DNA of 9,259 nucleotides from an uncultured Collinsella sp. (GCA_902494685.1 CABUUE010000050.1:1-9259), one strand, 5' to 3'; positions 1-6,199 are shown, counted from the first letter of the stretch. The notes: generated by a model not told the origin, from the letters alone. Made by a program: numbers and translations.

Positions 1-284
1 ACGCGCGCGTCGCCGCGCACCTGACCCACATGGTCGCCGGCGTGCACCTCGTCGCCATCGGCAACGTCGAGCAGCACCGAGCTCTGCGAATCCAGCAGTT
101 CAAAGGTGCGGGCAAACACATCCAGGCCGGCAATGATGCCATCGGCCTTGGCGATAAGCTCCACCGTGGCGGGACGCGCCGTGGGGCACACGCTCACCGT
201 GCTCACGTCCTCAAAGGTAATGTCCTCGCGCAGAGCCTGCAGAATCAGATCATCGACGACGAGCTTCATGGTAATGGGATTCAT
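1..284 (-). CDS. nadC: Nicotinate-nucleotide pyrophosphorylase (carboxylating), N-terminal part
   Basis: Quinolinate phosphoribosyltransferase, which joins quinolinate and PRPP to give nicotinate mononucleotide, CO2 and pyrophosphate, the third step of de novo NAD synthesis in the cytosol. Only the first 94 codons are visible; the gene runs off the left edge, where a full enzyme would have about 280-300 residues. Visible family features are the N-terminal pattern EDITFEDVST (residues 20-29), the strand-rich stretch VELIAKADGIIAGLDVF (41-57) and the turn DGDEVHAGDHV (76-86). The phosphoribosyl-binding residues lie beyond the window. The ATG at 284 is preceded by GGAGGAG (291-297), which sits inside the end of nadB; only three bases separate the nadB stop from this start, so translation is probably coupled. 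A second ATG six codons in is less well placed. The position as third gene of a nadA-nadB-nadC operon supports the call. Confidence 0.93.
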   Translation of the reverse strand, partial: MNPITMKLVVDDLILQALREDITFEDVSTVSVCPTARPATVELIAKADGIIAGLDVFARTFELLDSQSSVLLDVADGDEVHAGDHVGQVRGDAR

Positions 285-287
285 GGT

Positions 288-1664
288 CTACTCCTCCACG
301 GCCTGCGTGCCGGCGGCACGGGCCAAATCATCGATTGCCAGGGTGTCGGCGCTCAGGGCGCGATGACGGCCATCGAGCGCGGGATCGCCCGCCTGCTCCA
401 CGGCCAGCGACTCGCCGGTACGCATGTACCACGCGGCGCGACGACCCCAGACCAGCGCCTCGAGCAGGCTGTTTGATGCAAGGCGGTTTTTGCCGTGAAC
501 GCCGTTGCAGGCCGTCTCACCCGCGGCGTAGAGCTCGGGCATCGAGGTGCGGCCGTCCTTGTCGACCCATACGCCGCCCATAAAGTAGTGTTGCGTGGGC
601 GTGACGGGGATGGGCTCGTCCAGGATGTCGCGGCCGTCCTCCAGGCAGCGCGCGCGGATATTGGCAAAGTGCCCGGTCACCACATCGCGCTCGACGGGGG
701 CGAAGCTCAGCCACTCGTGCTCGGTACCGTCCTGCTTCATCTGCTCGCGAATAGCGGCGGCGACAACGTCGCGCGGCTGAAGCTCGTCGGTAAAGCGCTC
801 GCCGGCGGCATTGAGCAGAATCGCGCCCTCGCCGCGGCAGCTCTCGCTGATCAGGAAGGTGCGGCCCGGCTGCGGCGAAAACAGGCCCGTGGGGTGGATC
901 TGCACGTAGTCCAGGTGCTCCATCTTAATGCCATGCCCCTGAGCGATGTAGCAGGCGTCACCGGTGAGCTGCGGGTAGTTGGTGGAGTGATCGTACACGC
1001 CGCCGATGCCACCCGTCGCCCACAGCGTATGGCGGGCATGGATCTTAAACGGCTTACCGGCATGCACGCCCTCGGCGGCATTTGCCAGCTCGTCGGCGGG
1101 GCGAACCGAGTTGTCCTCGTCCACGGAAACGGCGACGACACCGGCACACACCGTGGCGCCGTCACGCTCGCCCGTCAGGATATCGGTCATGGCTACGTGC
1201 TCCAAAATCTGCACGTTATCCAGCTTGCGAACGGCCTGGAGCAGCTTGGTCGTAATCTCCTTGCCGGTGATATCGGCATGGAAGGCAATGCGCGGACGGC
1301 TGTGCGCGCCCTCGCGGGTAAAGTCGAGGCTGCCGTCGGCCTTGCGCTCAAAATCCACGCCCATCGCTAGCAAGTCGTTGATGACCGAGCGGCTCGAGCG
1401 GATCATGATGTCGACGCTCTCGCGGCGGTTCTCGTAGTGGCCGGCGTGCATGGTGTCCTCAAAGAAGGCATCATAGTCCGAGCCCTCAGGCAGCACGCAG
1501 ATGCCGCCCTGCGCGAGCATCGAATCGCACTCGTCGACAGTGCCCTTGGAAAGCATGATCACGCGCGTGCTCGTCGGCAGGTTGAGAGCTGCGTACAGGC
1601 CCGCCACGCCGCAGCCGGCAATGACGACGTCGCACTCCATATCGGGGTATTGCTTGGTTTCCAC
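288..1664 (-). CDS. nadB: L-aspartate oxidase, short form
   Basis: FAD enzyme oxidising L-aspartate to iminoaspartate, which NadA uses at once. With the GTG start at 1664 it has 458 residues. Seen: the Rossmann dinucleotide motif GCGVAG (17-22), AQGGI (51-55), REGAHS (117-122), HPTG (257-260), RGEGA (277-281), the PRD arginine (298), QHYFMGGV (358-365) and NRLASNSLLE (393-402). These are the FAD-binding and substrate-binding blocks shared by aspartate oxidases and fumarate reductase/succinate dehydrogenase flavoproteins; context in a nad operon decides for NadB. Family members are usually about 530-540 residues, so most of the C-terminal helical domain appears to be missing. The start was chosen because AAAGGA lies five bases upstream. 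Alternatives are an ATG at 1691 (467 residues) and a GTG at 1712 (474 residues); the latter begins within a palindrome and is unlikely. Confidence 0.93.
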   Translation of the reverse strand: METKQYPDMECDVVIAGCGVAGLYAALNLPTSTRVIMLSKGTVDECDSMLAQGGICVLPEGSDYDAFFEDTMHAGHYENRRESVDIMIRSSRSVINDLLAMGVDFERKADGSLDFTREGAHSRPRIAFHADITGKEITTKLLQAVRKLDNVQILEHVAMTDILTGERDGATVCAGVVAVSVDEDNSVRPADELANAAEGVHAGKPFKIHARHTLWATGGIGGVYDHSTNYPQLTGDACYIAQGHGIKMEHLDYVQIHPTGLFSPQPGRTFLISESCRGEGAILLNAAGERFTDELQPRDVVAAAIREQMKQDGTEHEWLSFAPVERDVVTGHFANIRARCLEDGRDILDEPIPVTPTQHYFMGGVWVDKDGRTSMPELYAAGETACNGVHGKNRLASNSLLEALVWGRRAAWYMRTGESLAVEQAGDPALDGRHRALSADTLAIDDLARAAGTQAVEE

Positions 1665-1669
1665 AGGAA

Positions 1670-1675
1670 TCCTTT
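1670..1675 (-). promoter_or_regulatory. Ribosome binding site that decides the nadB start
   Basis: AAAGGA on the minus strand lies five bases before the GTG at 1664. This spacing is better than anything in front of the ATG at 1691, whose nearest purine run (AAAGGGA) is inside the palindrome and about nine bases away. It favours the 458-residue NadB. Confidence 0.55.
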
Positions 1676-1684
1676 CCCTTGGAT

Positions 1685-1712
1685 GTGACATGAGGGACTG
1701 TCCCTTTGTCAC
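1685..1712. repeat. Nested palindrome between nadA and nadB, REP-like
   Basis: Outer arms GTGACA (1685-1690) and TGTCAC (1707-1712) enclose the palindrome AGGGACTGTCCCT (1693-1705). The element fills most of the gap between the nadA stop and the nadB ribosome binding site. On the minus strand it contains AAAGGGACAG, a core shared with the two palindromic units upstream of hypF. In RNA it would form a hairpin between the two cistrons. It has no T tract suited to a terminator. Membership in a dispersed family is inferred. Confidence 0.6.
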
Positions 1713-1718
1713 ATTGTT

Positions 1719-2744
1719 CTAGCGCGCTGCGTACTCGAGCATACGGTCGAGCGTGAGCTTGGCCTGGTCGGCAGCCTCGTCCGACACGCCGATCTGCACC
1801 TCGCCCTCACCCGTCTCCAGGCAGCGCACGAGCTTTTCGAGCGTGATGAGATCCATGTTGACGCAGGTGGGCTGCACCGCGGGGAAGTAGAACTTTTTGC
1901 CGGTGCCCTGGCAGCGGCGCTCAAGCTCGTAGAGCACGCCGCGGACCGTCACGATGATGAATTCGCTGGCATCCGACTCCTCGGCATACTTGATGATACC
2001 GGCGGTGGAGCCGATGTAGTCGGCCTCGGCAAGGACATCGGCCTTGCACTCGGGGTGCGCCAGCACGAGCGCGTCGGGGTGCGCTTCCTGCGCGTCAACG
2101 ATCTGCTCGACGGTGATGATGTGGTGGCGCGGGCAGTAGCCCTTGTTGAGGATGACGTGCTTTTGCGGCACCTGCTCGGCTACGAAGCGACCGAGGTTTT
2201 GGTCGGGAATGAAAAGGACATGCTGCTGCGGCAGCTCGGACACGATCTTAACGGCGTTGGAGCTGGTGACGCACACGTCGCTCCAGCTCTTGATCTCGAC
2301 CGTGGAGTTGACGTAGCAGACGACAGCCAGGTCGTCGCCGTACTCGGCGCGCGCCGCGTCGACCGTCTCGTGCTTGACCATGTGCGCCATGGGACAGTCC
2401 GCGCCCGGCTCGGGCAGCAGCACGGTCTTGGTGGGGTTGAGCAGCTTGACGCTCTCGCCCATAAACTCCACGCCGCACAACACGATGGTCTGCTGCGGCA
2501 GGCTCTTGGCGAGCTTGGCCAGGTAGAAGCTGTCGCCGACGTAATCAGCCACGGCCTGCACCTCGGGCGCCACGTAATAGTGCGCCAGGATCACCGCGTC
2601 ACGTTGGGTTTTTAGTTGCTGAATGGCCTCGACGAGCTCTGCGGGCACCAGTGCCGCACGCTCCGTTGCCGTCGTTGCCGATGCCAGGCCGGCCGCGATA
2701 TCGCGTGCAAGCTCCGACGCATCCATGTTCGCGCTCTGTGCCAT
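1719..2744 (-). CDS. nadA: Quinolinate synthase A
   Basis: [4Fe-4S] enzyme condensing iminoaspartate (from NadB) with dihydroxyacetone phosphate to make quinolinate. It has 341 residues from the ATG at 2744. The three cysteines expected to hold the cluster are visible: Cys90 in VLCGVEFM, Cys204 in KGYCPRHH and Cys294 in PTCVNMDLITLEKL. Other family blocks are AHYYVAPEVQ (54-63), PDQNLGR (180-186) and HPEC (230-233). The first ~40 residues are a poorly conserved leader typical of the longer NadA form. GAGAGGGG (2750-2757) is five bases before the ATG; a TTG one codon upstream is too close to that site. It is the first gene of the operon, and its promoter overlaps a large inverted repeat. The cluster makes the enzyme oxygen-sensitive, which fits an anaerobic host. 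Confidence 0.96.
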   Translation of the reverse strand: MAQSANMDASELARDIAAGLASATTATERAALVPAELVEAIQQLKTQRDAVILAHYYVAPEVQAVADYVGDSFYLAKLAKSLPQQTIVLCGVEFMGESVKLLNPTKTVLLPEPGADCPMAHMVKHETVDAARAEYGDDLAVVCYVNSTVEIKSWSDVCVTSSNAVKIVSELPQQHVLFIPDQNLGRFVAEQVPQKHVILNKGYCPRHHIITVEQIVDAQEAHPDALVLAHPECKADVLAEADYIGSTAGIIKYAEESDASEFIIVTVRGVLYELERRCQGTGKKFYFPAVQPTCVNMDLITLEKLVRCLETGEGEVQIGVSDEAADQAKLTLDRMLEYAAR

Positions 2745-2779
2745 CAAGGCCCCTCTCTTTTGGCGAATCTTGGGGCTTT

Positions 2780-2808
2780 AGTATGACACCTAGGTTTACA
2801 GCTGACAA
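2780..2808 (-). promoter_or_regulatory. Probable sigma-A type promoter of the nad operon
   Basis: On the minus strand TTGTCA (2803-2808, five of six bases of the -35 consensus) is followed after exactly 17 bases by CATACT (2780-2785, four of six for -10). Initiation would fall near 2773, giving a leader of about 30 bases before the nadA ATG. The -35 hexamer sits at the centre of the inverted repeat and the spacer is wholly covered by its arm, so a protein bound there would block RNA polymerase. The promoter is inferred from sequence only. Confidence 0.6.
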
Positions 2809-2829
2809 GACAGCTGTAAACCTAGGTGT
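2786..2829. promoter_or_regulatory. Candidate NAD-pathway repressor operator (19-bp inverted repeat)
   Basis: The arms ACACCTAGGTTTACAGCTG (2786-2804) and its perfect reverse complement (2811-2829) flank the six bases ACAAGA. Each arm itself holds two smaller palindromes, ACCTAGGT and CAGCTG. The four small-palindrome centres are spaced 10, 12 and 10 bp apart, about one helical turn each. The inner part (TACAGCTG, gap, CAGCTGTA) resembles in layout the operators of NiaR-type NAD repressors of Gram-positive bacteria, but I cannot confirm the factor. There is no T tract, so a terminator is unlikely. It overlaps the nadA promoter, and no other gene start is nearby except the response regulator 209 bp away. 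Confidence 0.65.
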
Positions 2830-3037
2830 AAAGTTGAAATAAAGATTCAATCATGTGGCAGGTCCATATTCGAACTGGCAAGCTGAGGATAGCTGAGCTC
2901 TCGATGGCGCAGGAGGCATCTTTCGCCACCGCAATACCGCTTGGCGCGAGTTGCACGCCGTGGGGCGCAAACGGTCCGCACCCCCACAAGCGGTCCGCAC
3001 CCAATGTGGCAAAATCGAACTACTAAGGGGGCTTAGA
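2830..3037. other. Intergenic region between nadA and the response regulator
   Basis: About 208 bases separate the nad operator from the response-regulator start. It holds a short direct repeat AGCTGAG (2881-2887 and 2891-2897), the longer direct repeat described separately, and a 40-codon open frame (2904-3026) with no good ribosome binding site. I could not identify a convincing promoter for the response regulator, no tRNA folds from it, and no known RNA motif was recognised. Confidence 0.5.
2968..3002. repeat. Direct repeat upstream of the response regulator
   Basis: CAARCGGTCCGCACCC occurs at 2968-2983 (R is A) and again at 2987-3002 (R is G). The period is 19 bp, close to two helical turns, and the second copy ends 35 bp before the response-regulator ATG. 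LytTR proteins typically bind paired direct repeats about two turns apart, so this could be an autoregulatory site, although it does not match the published-style LytTR consensus that I know. A function is inferred only. Confidence 0.5.
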
Positions 3038-3760
3038 ATGCTCAAGATTATTGCCTGCGACGATGATGTCGCTTTTCTAGATAGACTGCACCGGATGATC
3101 GACCGTTGGTCGACCGAGACGGGCACGACGGTCGATGTTGCGCTCGTCACGCGCGGCGAGGACCTGCTGGCCCGCCATGCCGCATCGCGCGCCGACATTA
3201 TCATGCTCGACATGATCATGCCGCTCGTCAACGGCATGGACACCGCCCGCGAGCTGCGCCAATCCGATACCGCCGTGCGCTTGGTGTTTCTGACCTCATC
3301 GCCCGAGTTTGCGCTTGAGTCCTACGAGGTCCGCGCCTTCGACTACCTGCTCAAACCCGTGACCTACGAGCGCGTGGCGCAACTGCTCGACGAGCTGTCG
3401 AGCCTGCGTCCGGCAACGATCGACGAGCTCGTCATCAAGACGTCCTTTGGCTACCATGCCCTGCGCCTATCCGATATCGAATATGCCGAGGCTCGCAACA
3501 AGCACGTGGTCTTCCACCTGCGCGATGGCCGCGATATCGAGGCGCTCGAGCCGTTCCGCAGCATCGAGGACCGACTGGCCCAAAACGCGACCTTCTTTAA
3601 GTGCCACCGCAGCTACCAGGTCAATCTGCGCAACATCGACCACTTCAACCGCACGGAAATCGTCATGCGCTCGGGCGCGTGCATACCGCTCGCGCGCAGC
3701 TGCAAGCAGGGATTCCAAGACGCCTACTTTGCAGTGCGGTTCGAGGGCGGGAGACGCTGA
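3038..3760 (+). CDS. LytTR-family response regulator (AgrA/LytR type)
   Basis: Cytoplasmic two-component regulator of 240 residues. Residues 1-120 are a receiver domain: acidic pocket D8-D10 in IIACDDD, phosphoacceptor Asp58 in IIMLDMIMP, Thr86 in FLTSS and Lys106 in YLLKPV. Residues about 130-235 are a LytTR DNA-binding domain, recognised from IKTSFGYHALRLSDIEYAE, then KHVVFHLRDG, FFKCHRSYQVNL (186-197) and the C-terminal IPLARSCKQGF. The ATG at 3038 has AAGGGGG (3025-3031) in front; the frame is open further upstream to an ATG at 2951 but without a ribosome site. The stop overlaps the start of the kinase gene by one base (TGATG), so the two are co-translated partners. Proteins of this type control peptide quorum sensing, bacteriocins, or cell-surface genes; nothing adjacent shows which applies here. 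Confidence 0.93.
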   Translation: MLKIIACDDDVAFLDRLHRMIDRWSTETGTTVDVALVTRGEDLLARHAASRADIIMLDMIMPLVNGMDTARELRQSDTAVRLVFLTSSPEFALESYEVRAFDYLLKPVTYERVAQLLDELSSLRPATIDELVIKTSFGYHALRLSDIEYAEARNKHVVFHLRDGRDIEALEPFRSIEDRLAQNATFFKCHRSYQVNLRNIDHFNRTEIVMRSGACIPLARSCKQGFQDAYFAVRFEGGRR

Positions 3761-5037
3761 TGCTTTCCTCGGCAGAACTGGTACTTTGGGCAATCCACCA
3801 TGCGACGACGCTGCTCTTTGGCGTCTTTGCCTCGACGGCGCTGTGCGGTGTCGAGATCAACGGCCGCCATTCGCTCGAACTGGTGGGGGTCGGCGCCGTA
3901 ACCGGCACCGCTTTTGCGATTGCCAATCTCGTCGGTGGTGAGTTGCTTGCCCGACAGGCCTATCCACTCGTCGTGCATCTGCCGCTTGTCGTCTACCTGT
4001 GCGTACGCTATCGCCTGAGTCCGCTGCTCGCCATCCTGGGCGTTACCAGTGCCTACCTGAGCTGCCAGTTTAGCAACTGGATGGGCATCGCCGCATTCGC
4101 CGCCACCGATTCGCAAGTCGCGTACTACGTGGCGCGCATCATCACCACGCTCGGCGTCTTTGCCGTCTTGCTGCATTGGGCAAGCGACATTGGCCTCCGC
4201 CTAGCGATCAAAAGCCCCACCGAGCTGGGAATTCTGCTCATCCTGCCGCTCGTCTACTACATCTTCGACTACGCCACCAACGTCTATACCACGCTCTTCC
4301 ACTCGGGCTCCGTGGTGACGGTTGAGTTTTTGGCGTTCGCCCTCTGCGCCTTCTACCTTATGTTTCTTGCCGTCTACCTTCGCGAATACGAGGCAAAGGA
4401 AATCGCCGAGCGCGAGCGCTGGATGCTCGTGACCCGCGACAGCGCGGCCATCAAAGAGCTCGAAGCCTGGCGCCAGTCCGGACGCGAGCTCTCGGTTCTC
4501 CGTCACGACATGCGCCACTACCTGCGCGGTCTAGCGGCCCTGATCGAAGAGGGTCGTACCGATGAGGCGCTCGAGCGCATCGACGCGCTCTGCGAGACCA
4601 ACGACCGCACCGCCGTGCGCCGCTACTGCGCCAACGAAACGGTCAACATTGCGCTCTCGTCGCTTTCCGCGGACATCAACGCGCACGGCATTACCGCCGA
4701 CCTGCGCGCCCACGTGCCCGAAACCGTCCACGTGGGCGATGTCGATCTGTTCAGTGTGGTATCGAACGCCCTGGACAATGCCATCGCCGCGGCGAGCGCC
4801 GCCCCCGAAGGCAAGCGGTTTGTCGACCTGGACCTTCGCTACGAAGACGGTCATCTTCTACTGCTGGTTTCCAACACGTTTGGCCGTGCGCCGCACATGG
4901 TCGATGGCATGCCCGTGGCTCAGCACACTGGGCACGGCTTTGGCACCAAGAGCATTAAGCTTGCCGTCGAGCGCATGAACGGCAACTGCCAGTTCCGCAT
5001 TAACGGCGACCGGTTTGAGCTACGCGCCGTGATGTAG
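3760..5037 (+). CDS. Membrane sensor histidine kinase, GHKL ATPase type
   Basis: 425-residue partner of the preceding regulator. The N-terminal half (about 7-206) is hydrophobic with roughly six or seven membrane spans, for instance 7-30, 38-60, 68-83, 86-103, 121-140, 155-172 and 186-206, and would be the sensor. Residues 207-245 are charged and probably coiled coil. The phosphoacceptor is His249 in LRHDMRHYLRGL, where the common HDxxNH pattern has His for Asn. The ATPase domain shows the N box SNALDNAIAA (335-344) and a glycine box GHGFGTKSIKLAVERMNG (391-408), the arrangement of AgrC-like kinases. The start ATG overlaps the regulator stop and has GGCGGGAG upstream; an open frame extends farther upstream inside the regulator but is a shadow. 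No agrB- or agrD-like gene is seen nearby, so the ligand is unknown. Confidence 0.92.
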   Translation: MLSSAELVLWAIHHATTLLFGVFASTALCGVEINGRHSLELVGVGAVTGTAFAIANLVGGELLARQAYPLVVHLPLVVYLCVRYRLSPLLAILGVTSAYLSCQFSNWMGIAAFAATDSQVAYYVARIITTLGVFAVLLHWASDIGLRLAIKSPTELGILLILPLVYYIFDYATNVYTTLFHSGSVVTVEFLAFALCAFYLMFLAVYLREYEAKEIAERERWMLVTRDSAAIKELEAWRQSGRELSVLRHDMRHYLRGLAALIEEGRTDEALERIDALCETNDRTAVRRYCANETVNIALSSLSADINAHGITADLRAHVPETVHVGDVDLFSVVSNALDNAIAAASAAPEGKRFVDLDLRYEDGHLLLLVSNTFGRAPHMVDGMPVAQHTGHGFGTKSIKLAVERMNGNCQFRINGDRFELRAVM

Positions 5038-5055
5038 GGGCTGCCGCCAGCCTCG

Positions 5056-5631
5056 CTACAGCGGTGCAGCCGCCGGGGGCAGCTGCTTAATGTAGGCCCA
5101 CATGCGCTGCTTGGCGGCCTTGTCGGTGAGCGCCGCCTCAAAACCGTCGAGCGCCAGCACGCGGCGCCCTTGCACATGGGCGACCAGGCCGGGCTTGAGC
5201 ATGGCGGTGTCAAAGTCATCAATTGCCACAAGCATATCGGCATAGGTCTCGCGCATGACATCGGCCGCGCTGTTGTCCAGCAGCAGCACCGCCTCGGGGT
5301 CCAAGGTCTCTAGCGCCTCGCGGAACAGGTCGCACGTCAGGGCCTCGCCCGCCGCGACCGCCCCATCGCCCGCGCCAGCGACGCTTGCCAGCACGCAAAA
5401 ATCCTCGGGGGCATATCCGATGGCGCCGAGCGCCTTGCGCAACGCGGCGCCATCCGCGCCGGCAGCCAGCTCGCCGCCCGAGCACTCGGCTTCATCCAAA
5501 TCGCCTTTGACCAGCACAATCGGCGAGCACGCGTTGCCCGAGATACGCACACCGCGATCTGCAAGCGACGCGAGCTCCTGCTCGGTCGCCTGAGCGATGG
5601 CTTCTTTTTTCTGGCTTTGTGACGTGGGCAT
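5056..5631 (-). CDS. Uncharacterised protein, divergent uracil-DNA-glycosylase-like fold
   Basis: 191-residue soluble protein with no signal peptide. Three stretches resemble the order seen in family 4/5 uracil-DNA glycosylases: GADGAALRKALGAIGYAPED (58-77), then CDLFREALETLDPEAVLLLD (100-119) like the helix-strand before the lG-x-A motif, and GRRVLALDGFEAAL...KQRMWAYIKQL (155-184) like the C-terminal strand, HP loop and terminal helix. The catalytic features are not there: no GEAPG-type motif, no HP dipeptide, no iron-sulphur cysteines. The fold assignment is therefore an inference from pattern and the protein may not be an enzyme. The start at 5631 has GGAG five bases upstream. An in-frame ATG at 5661 is rejected because it is part of a TATAAT hexamer and has no ribosome site. 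It converges on the kinase gene (18-base gap) and diverges from trxA. Confidence 0.6.
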   Translation of the reverse strand: MPTSQSQKKEAIAQATEQELASLADRGVRISGNACSPIVLVKGDLDEAECSGGELAAGADGAALRKALGAIGYAPEDFCVLASVAGAGDGAVAAGEALTCDLFREALETLDPEAVLLLDNSAADVMRETYADMLVAIDDFDTAMLKPGLVAHVQGRRVLALDGFEAALTDKAAKQRMWAYIKQLPPAAAPL

Positions 5632-5659
5632 GCGCTCTCCAATCGTTTGCGTGCCCACC

Positions 5660-5665
5660 ATTATA
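5660..5665 (-). promoter_or_regulatory. -10 element for the glycosylase-like gene
   Basis: A perfect TATAAT on the minus strand lies 29 bases before the chosen ATG at 5631, leaving room for a leader of about 22 bases. No convincing -35 hexamer is seen at the usual distance. The ATG at 5661 is formed by the last bases of this hexamer, an argument against it being the start codon. Confidence 0.45.
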
Positions 5666-5707
5666 TAAAAGAGCCGCCCGCGAGTGGTTGCTTTACGAGC
5701 CGCTGGG

Positions 5708-5713
5708 TATAAG
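5708..5713 (+). promoter_or_regulatory. Possible -10 element for trxA
   Basis: TATAAG (five of six bases of consensus) lies 54 bases before the trxA start. The -35 region is weak: TGGTTG at 5685-5690 gives a 17-base spacer but a poor match. A promoter is expected here because trxA diverges from its left neighbour. Confidence 0.35.
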
Positions 5714-5732
5714 CACGGTCGTACTGAGTTTT

Positions 5733-5749
5733 ACGCGGCCGAGCCGCGT
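5733..5749. repeat. Inverted repeat in the trxA leader
   Basis: ACGCGGC (5733-5739) and GCCGCGT (5743-5749) form a perfect 7-bp inverted repeat around CGA. It lies downstream of the possible -10 and nine bases before the trxA ribosome site GGAGG (5758-5762). It could be an operator or a hairpin in the mRNA leader; a T tract is absent. Confidence 0.45.
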
Positions 5750-5767
5750 CGCATTATGGAGGTCACC

Positions 5768-6088
5768 ATGGCTGACATCAAGCAGATTACCCCCGAGAAC
5801 TTCGACGCTGTCGTCAACGATAGCCTGCCCGTACTGGTTGATTTTTGGGCCCCGTGGTGCGGCCCCTGCCGCTCGCTCTCGCCCATCGTAGACGAGGTTG
5901 CCGACGAGCTGGCCGGCAAGCTGACTGTGGCCAAGTGCAACGTCGACGACAACCAGGACCTGGCCATGAAGTTTGGCGTCATGAGCATCCCCACGCTGGT
6001 CGTCTTTAAGAACGGCGAGGAGGTCGACCGCTCGGTCGGCGCCCTACCCAAGGCAAGACTTCAGGCACTGCTGGAGAAACATCTGTAA
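5768..6088 (+). CDS. trxA: Thioredoxin
   Basis: Small cytoplasmic thiol-disulfide oxidoreductase of 106 residues, the usual length. It supplies electrons to ribonucleotide reductase, peroxiredoxins and other targets after reduction by thioredoxin reductase. The active site WCGPC is at residues 30-34 following VDFWAP, the buried Asp is in the VDF strand, and the cis-proline loop SIPT is at 73-76 with Pro75. FKNGE (80-84) and the C-terminal helix complete the fold. The ATG at 5768 has GGAGG five bases upstream; the frame is open farther to 5684 but without family homology or a ribosome site. It stands alone as a transcription unit, with no reductase gene adjacent, and a terminator follows at 6200. 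Confidence 0.97.
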   Translation: MADIKQITPENFDAVVNDSLPVLVDFWAPWCGPCRSLSPIVDEVADELAGKLTVAKCNVDDNQDLAMKFGVMSIPTLVVFKNGEEVDRSVGALPKARLQALLEKHL

Positions 6089-6115
6089 TACGCTTGTTAC
6101 TTGCCTGCCGTCCAT

Positions 6116-6134
6116 GAGCGGTTTCGCACCGCTC
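6116..6134 (+). other. Hairpin downstream of trxA
   Basis: GAGCGGT (6116-6122) pairs with ACCGCTC (6128-6134) around TTCGC. It begins 28 bases after the trxA stop and has no T tract, so it is more likely a 3'-end stabilising or Rho-related structure than an intrinsic terminator. The remaining sequence up to 6199 shows nothing I recognise. Confidence 0.35.
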
Positions 6135-6199
6135 GCCGGAGTGCCAAACGCAAGGCATGCGACCACGGATAGTATGGTAGACACAAACAGCCCCCAGTG

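Noticed and set aside
495..1370. 291-codon plus-strand open frame opposite nadB
   Set aside because: It is the complement of a gene with complete NadB motifs; no ribosome site or family features of its own.
1665..1712. Longer NadB start at GTG 1712
   Set aside because: The start lies at the end of the palindrome, lacks a ribosome site, and adds residues not typical for the family; GTG 1664 and ATG 1691 are better.
2856..2885. tRNA-like T-loop string (GTTCGAAT on the minus strand)
   Set aside because: The flanking bases do not form a five-pair T stem and no acceptor, D or anticodon arm can be built around it.
3038..5037. Complete agr-type quorum-sensing locus
   Set aside because: Only the regulator and kinase are present; no AgrB protease or AgrD precursor can be seen on either side.
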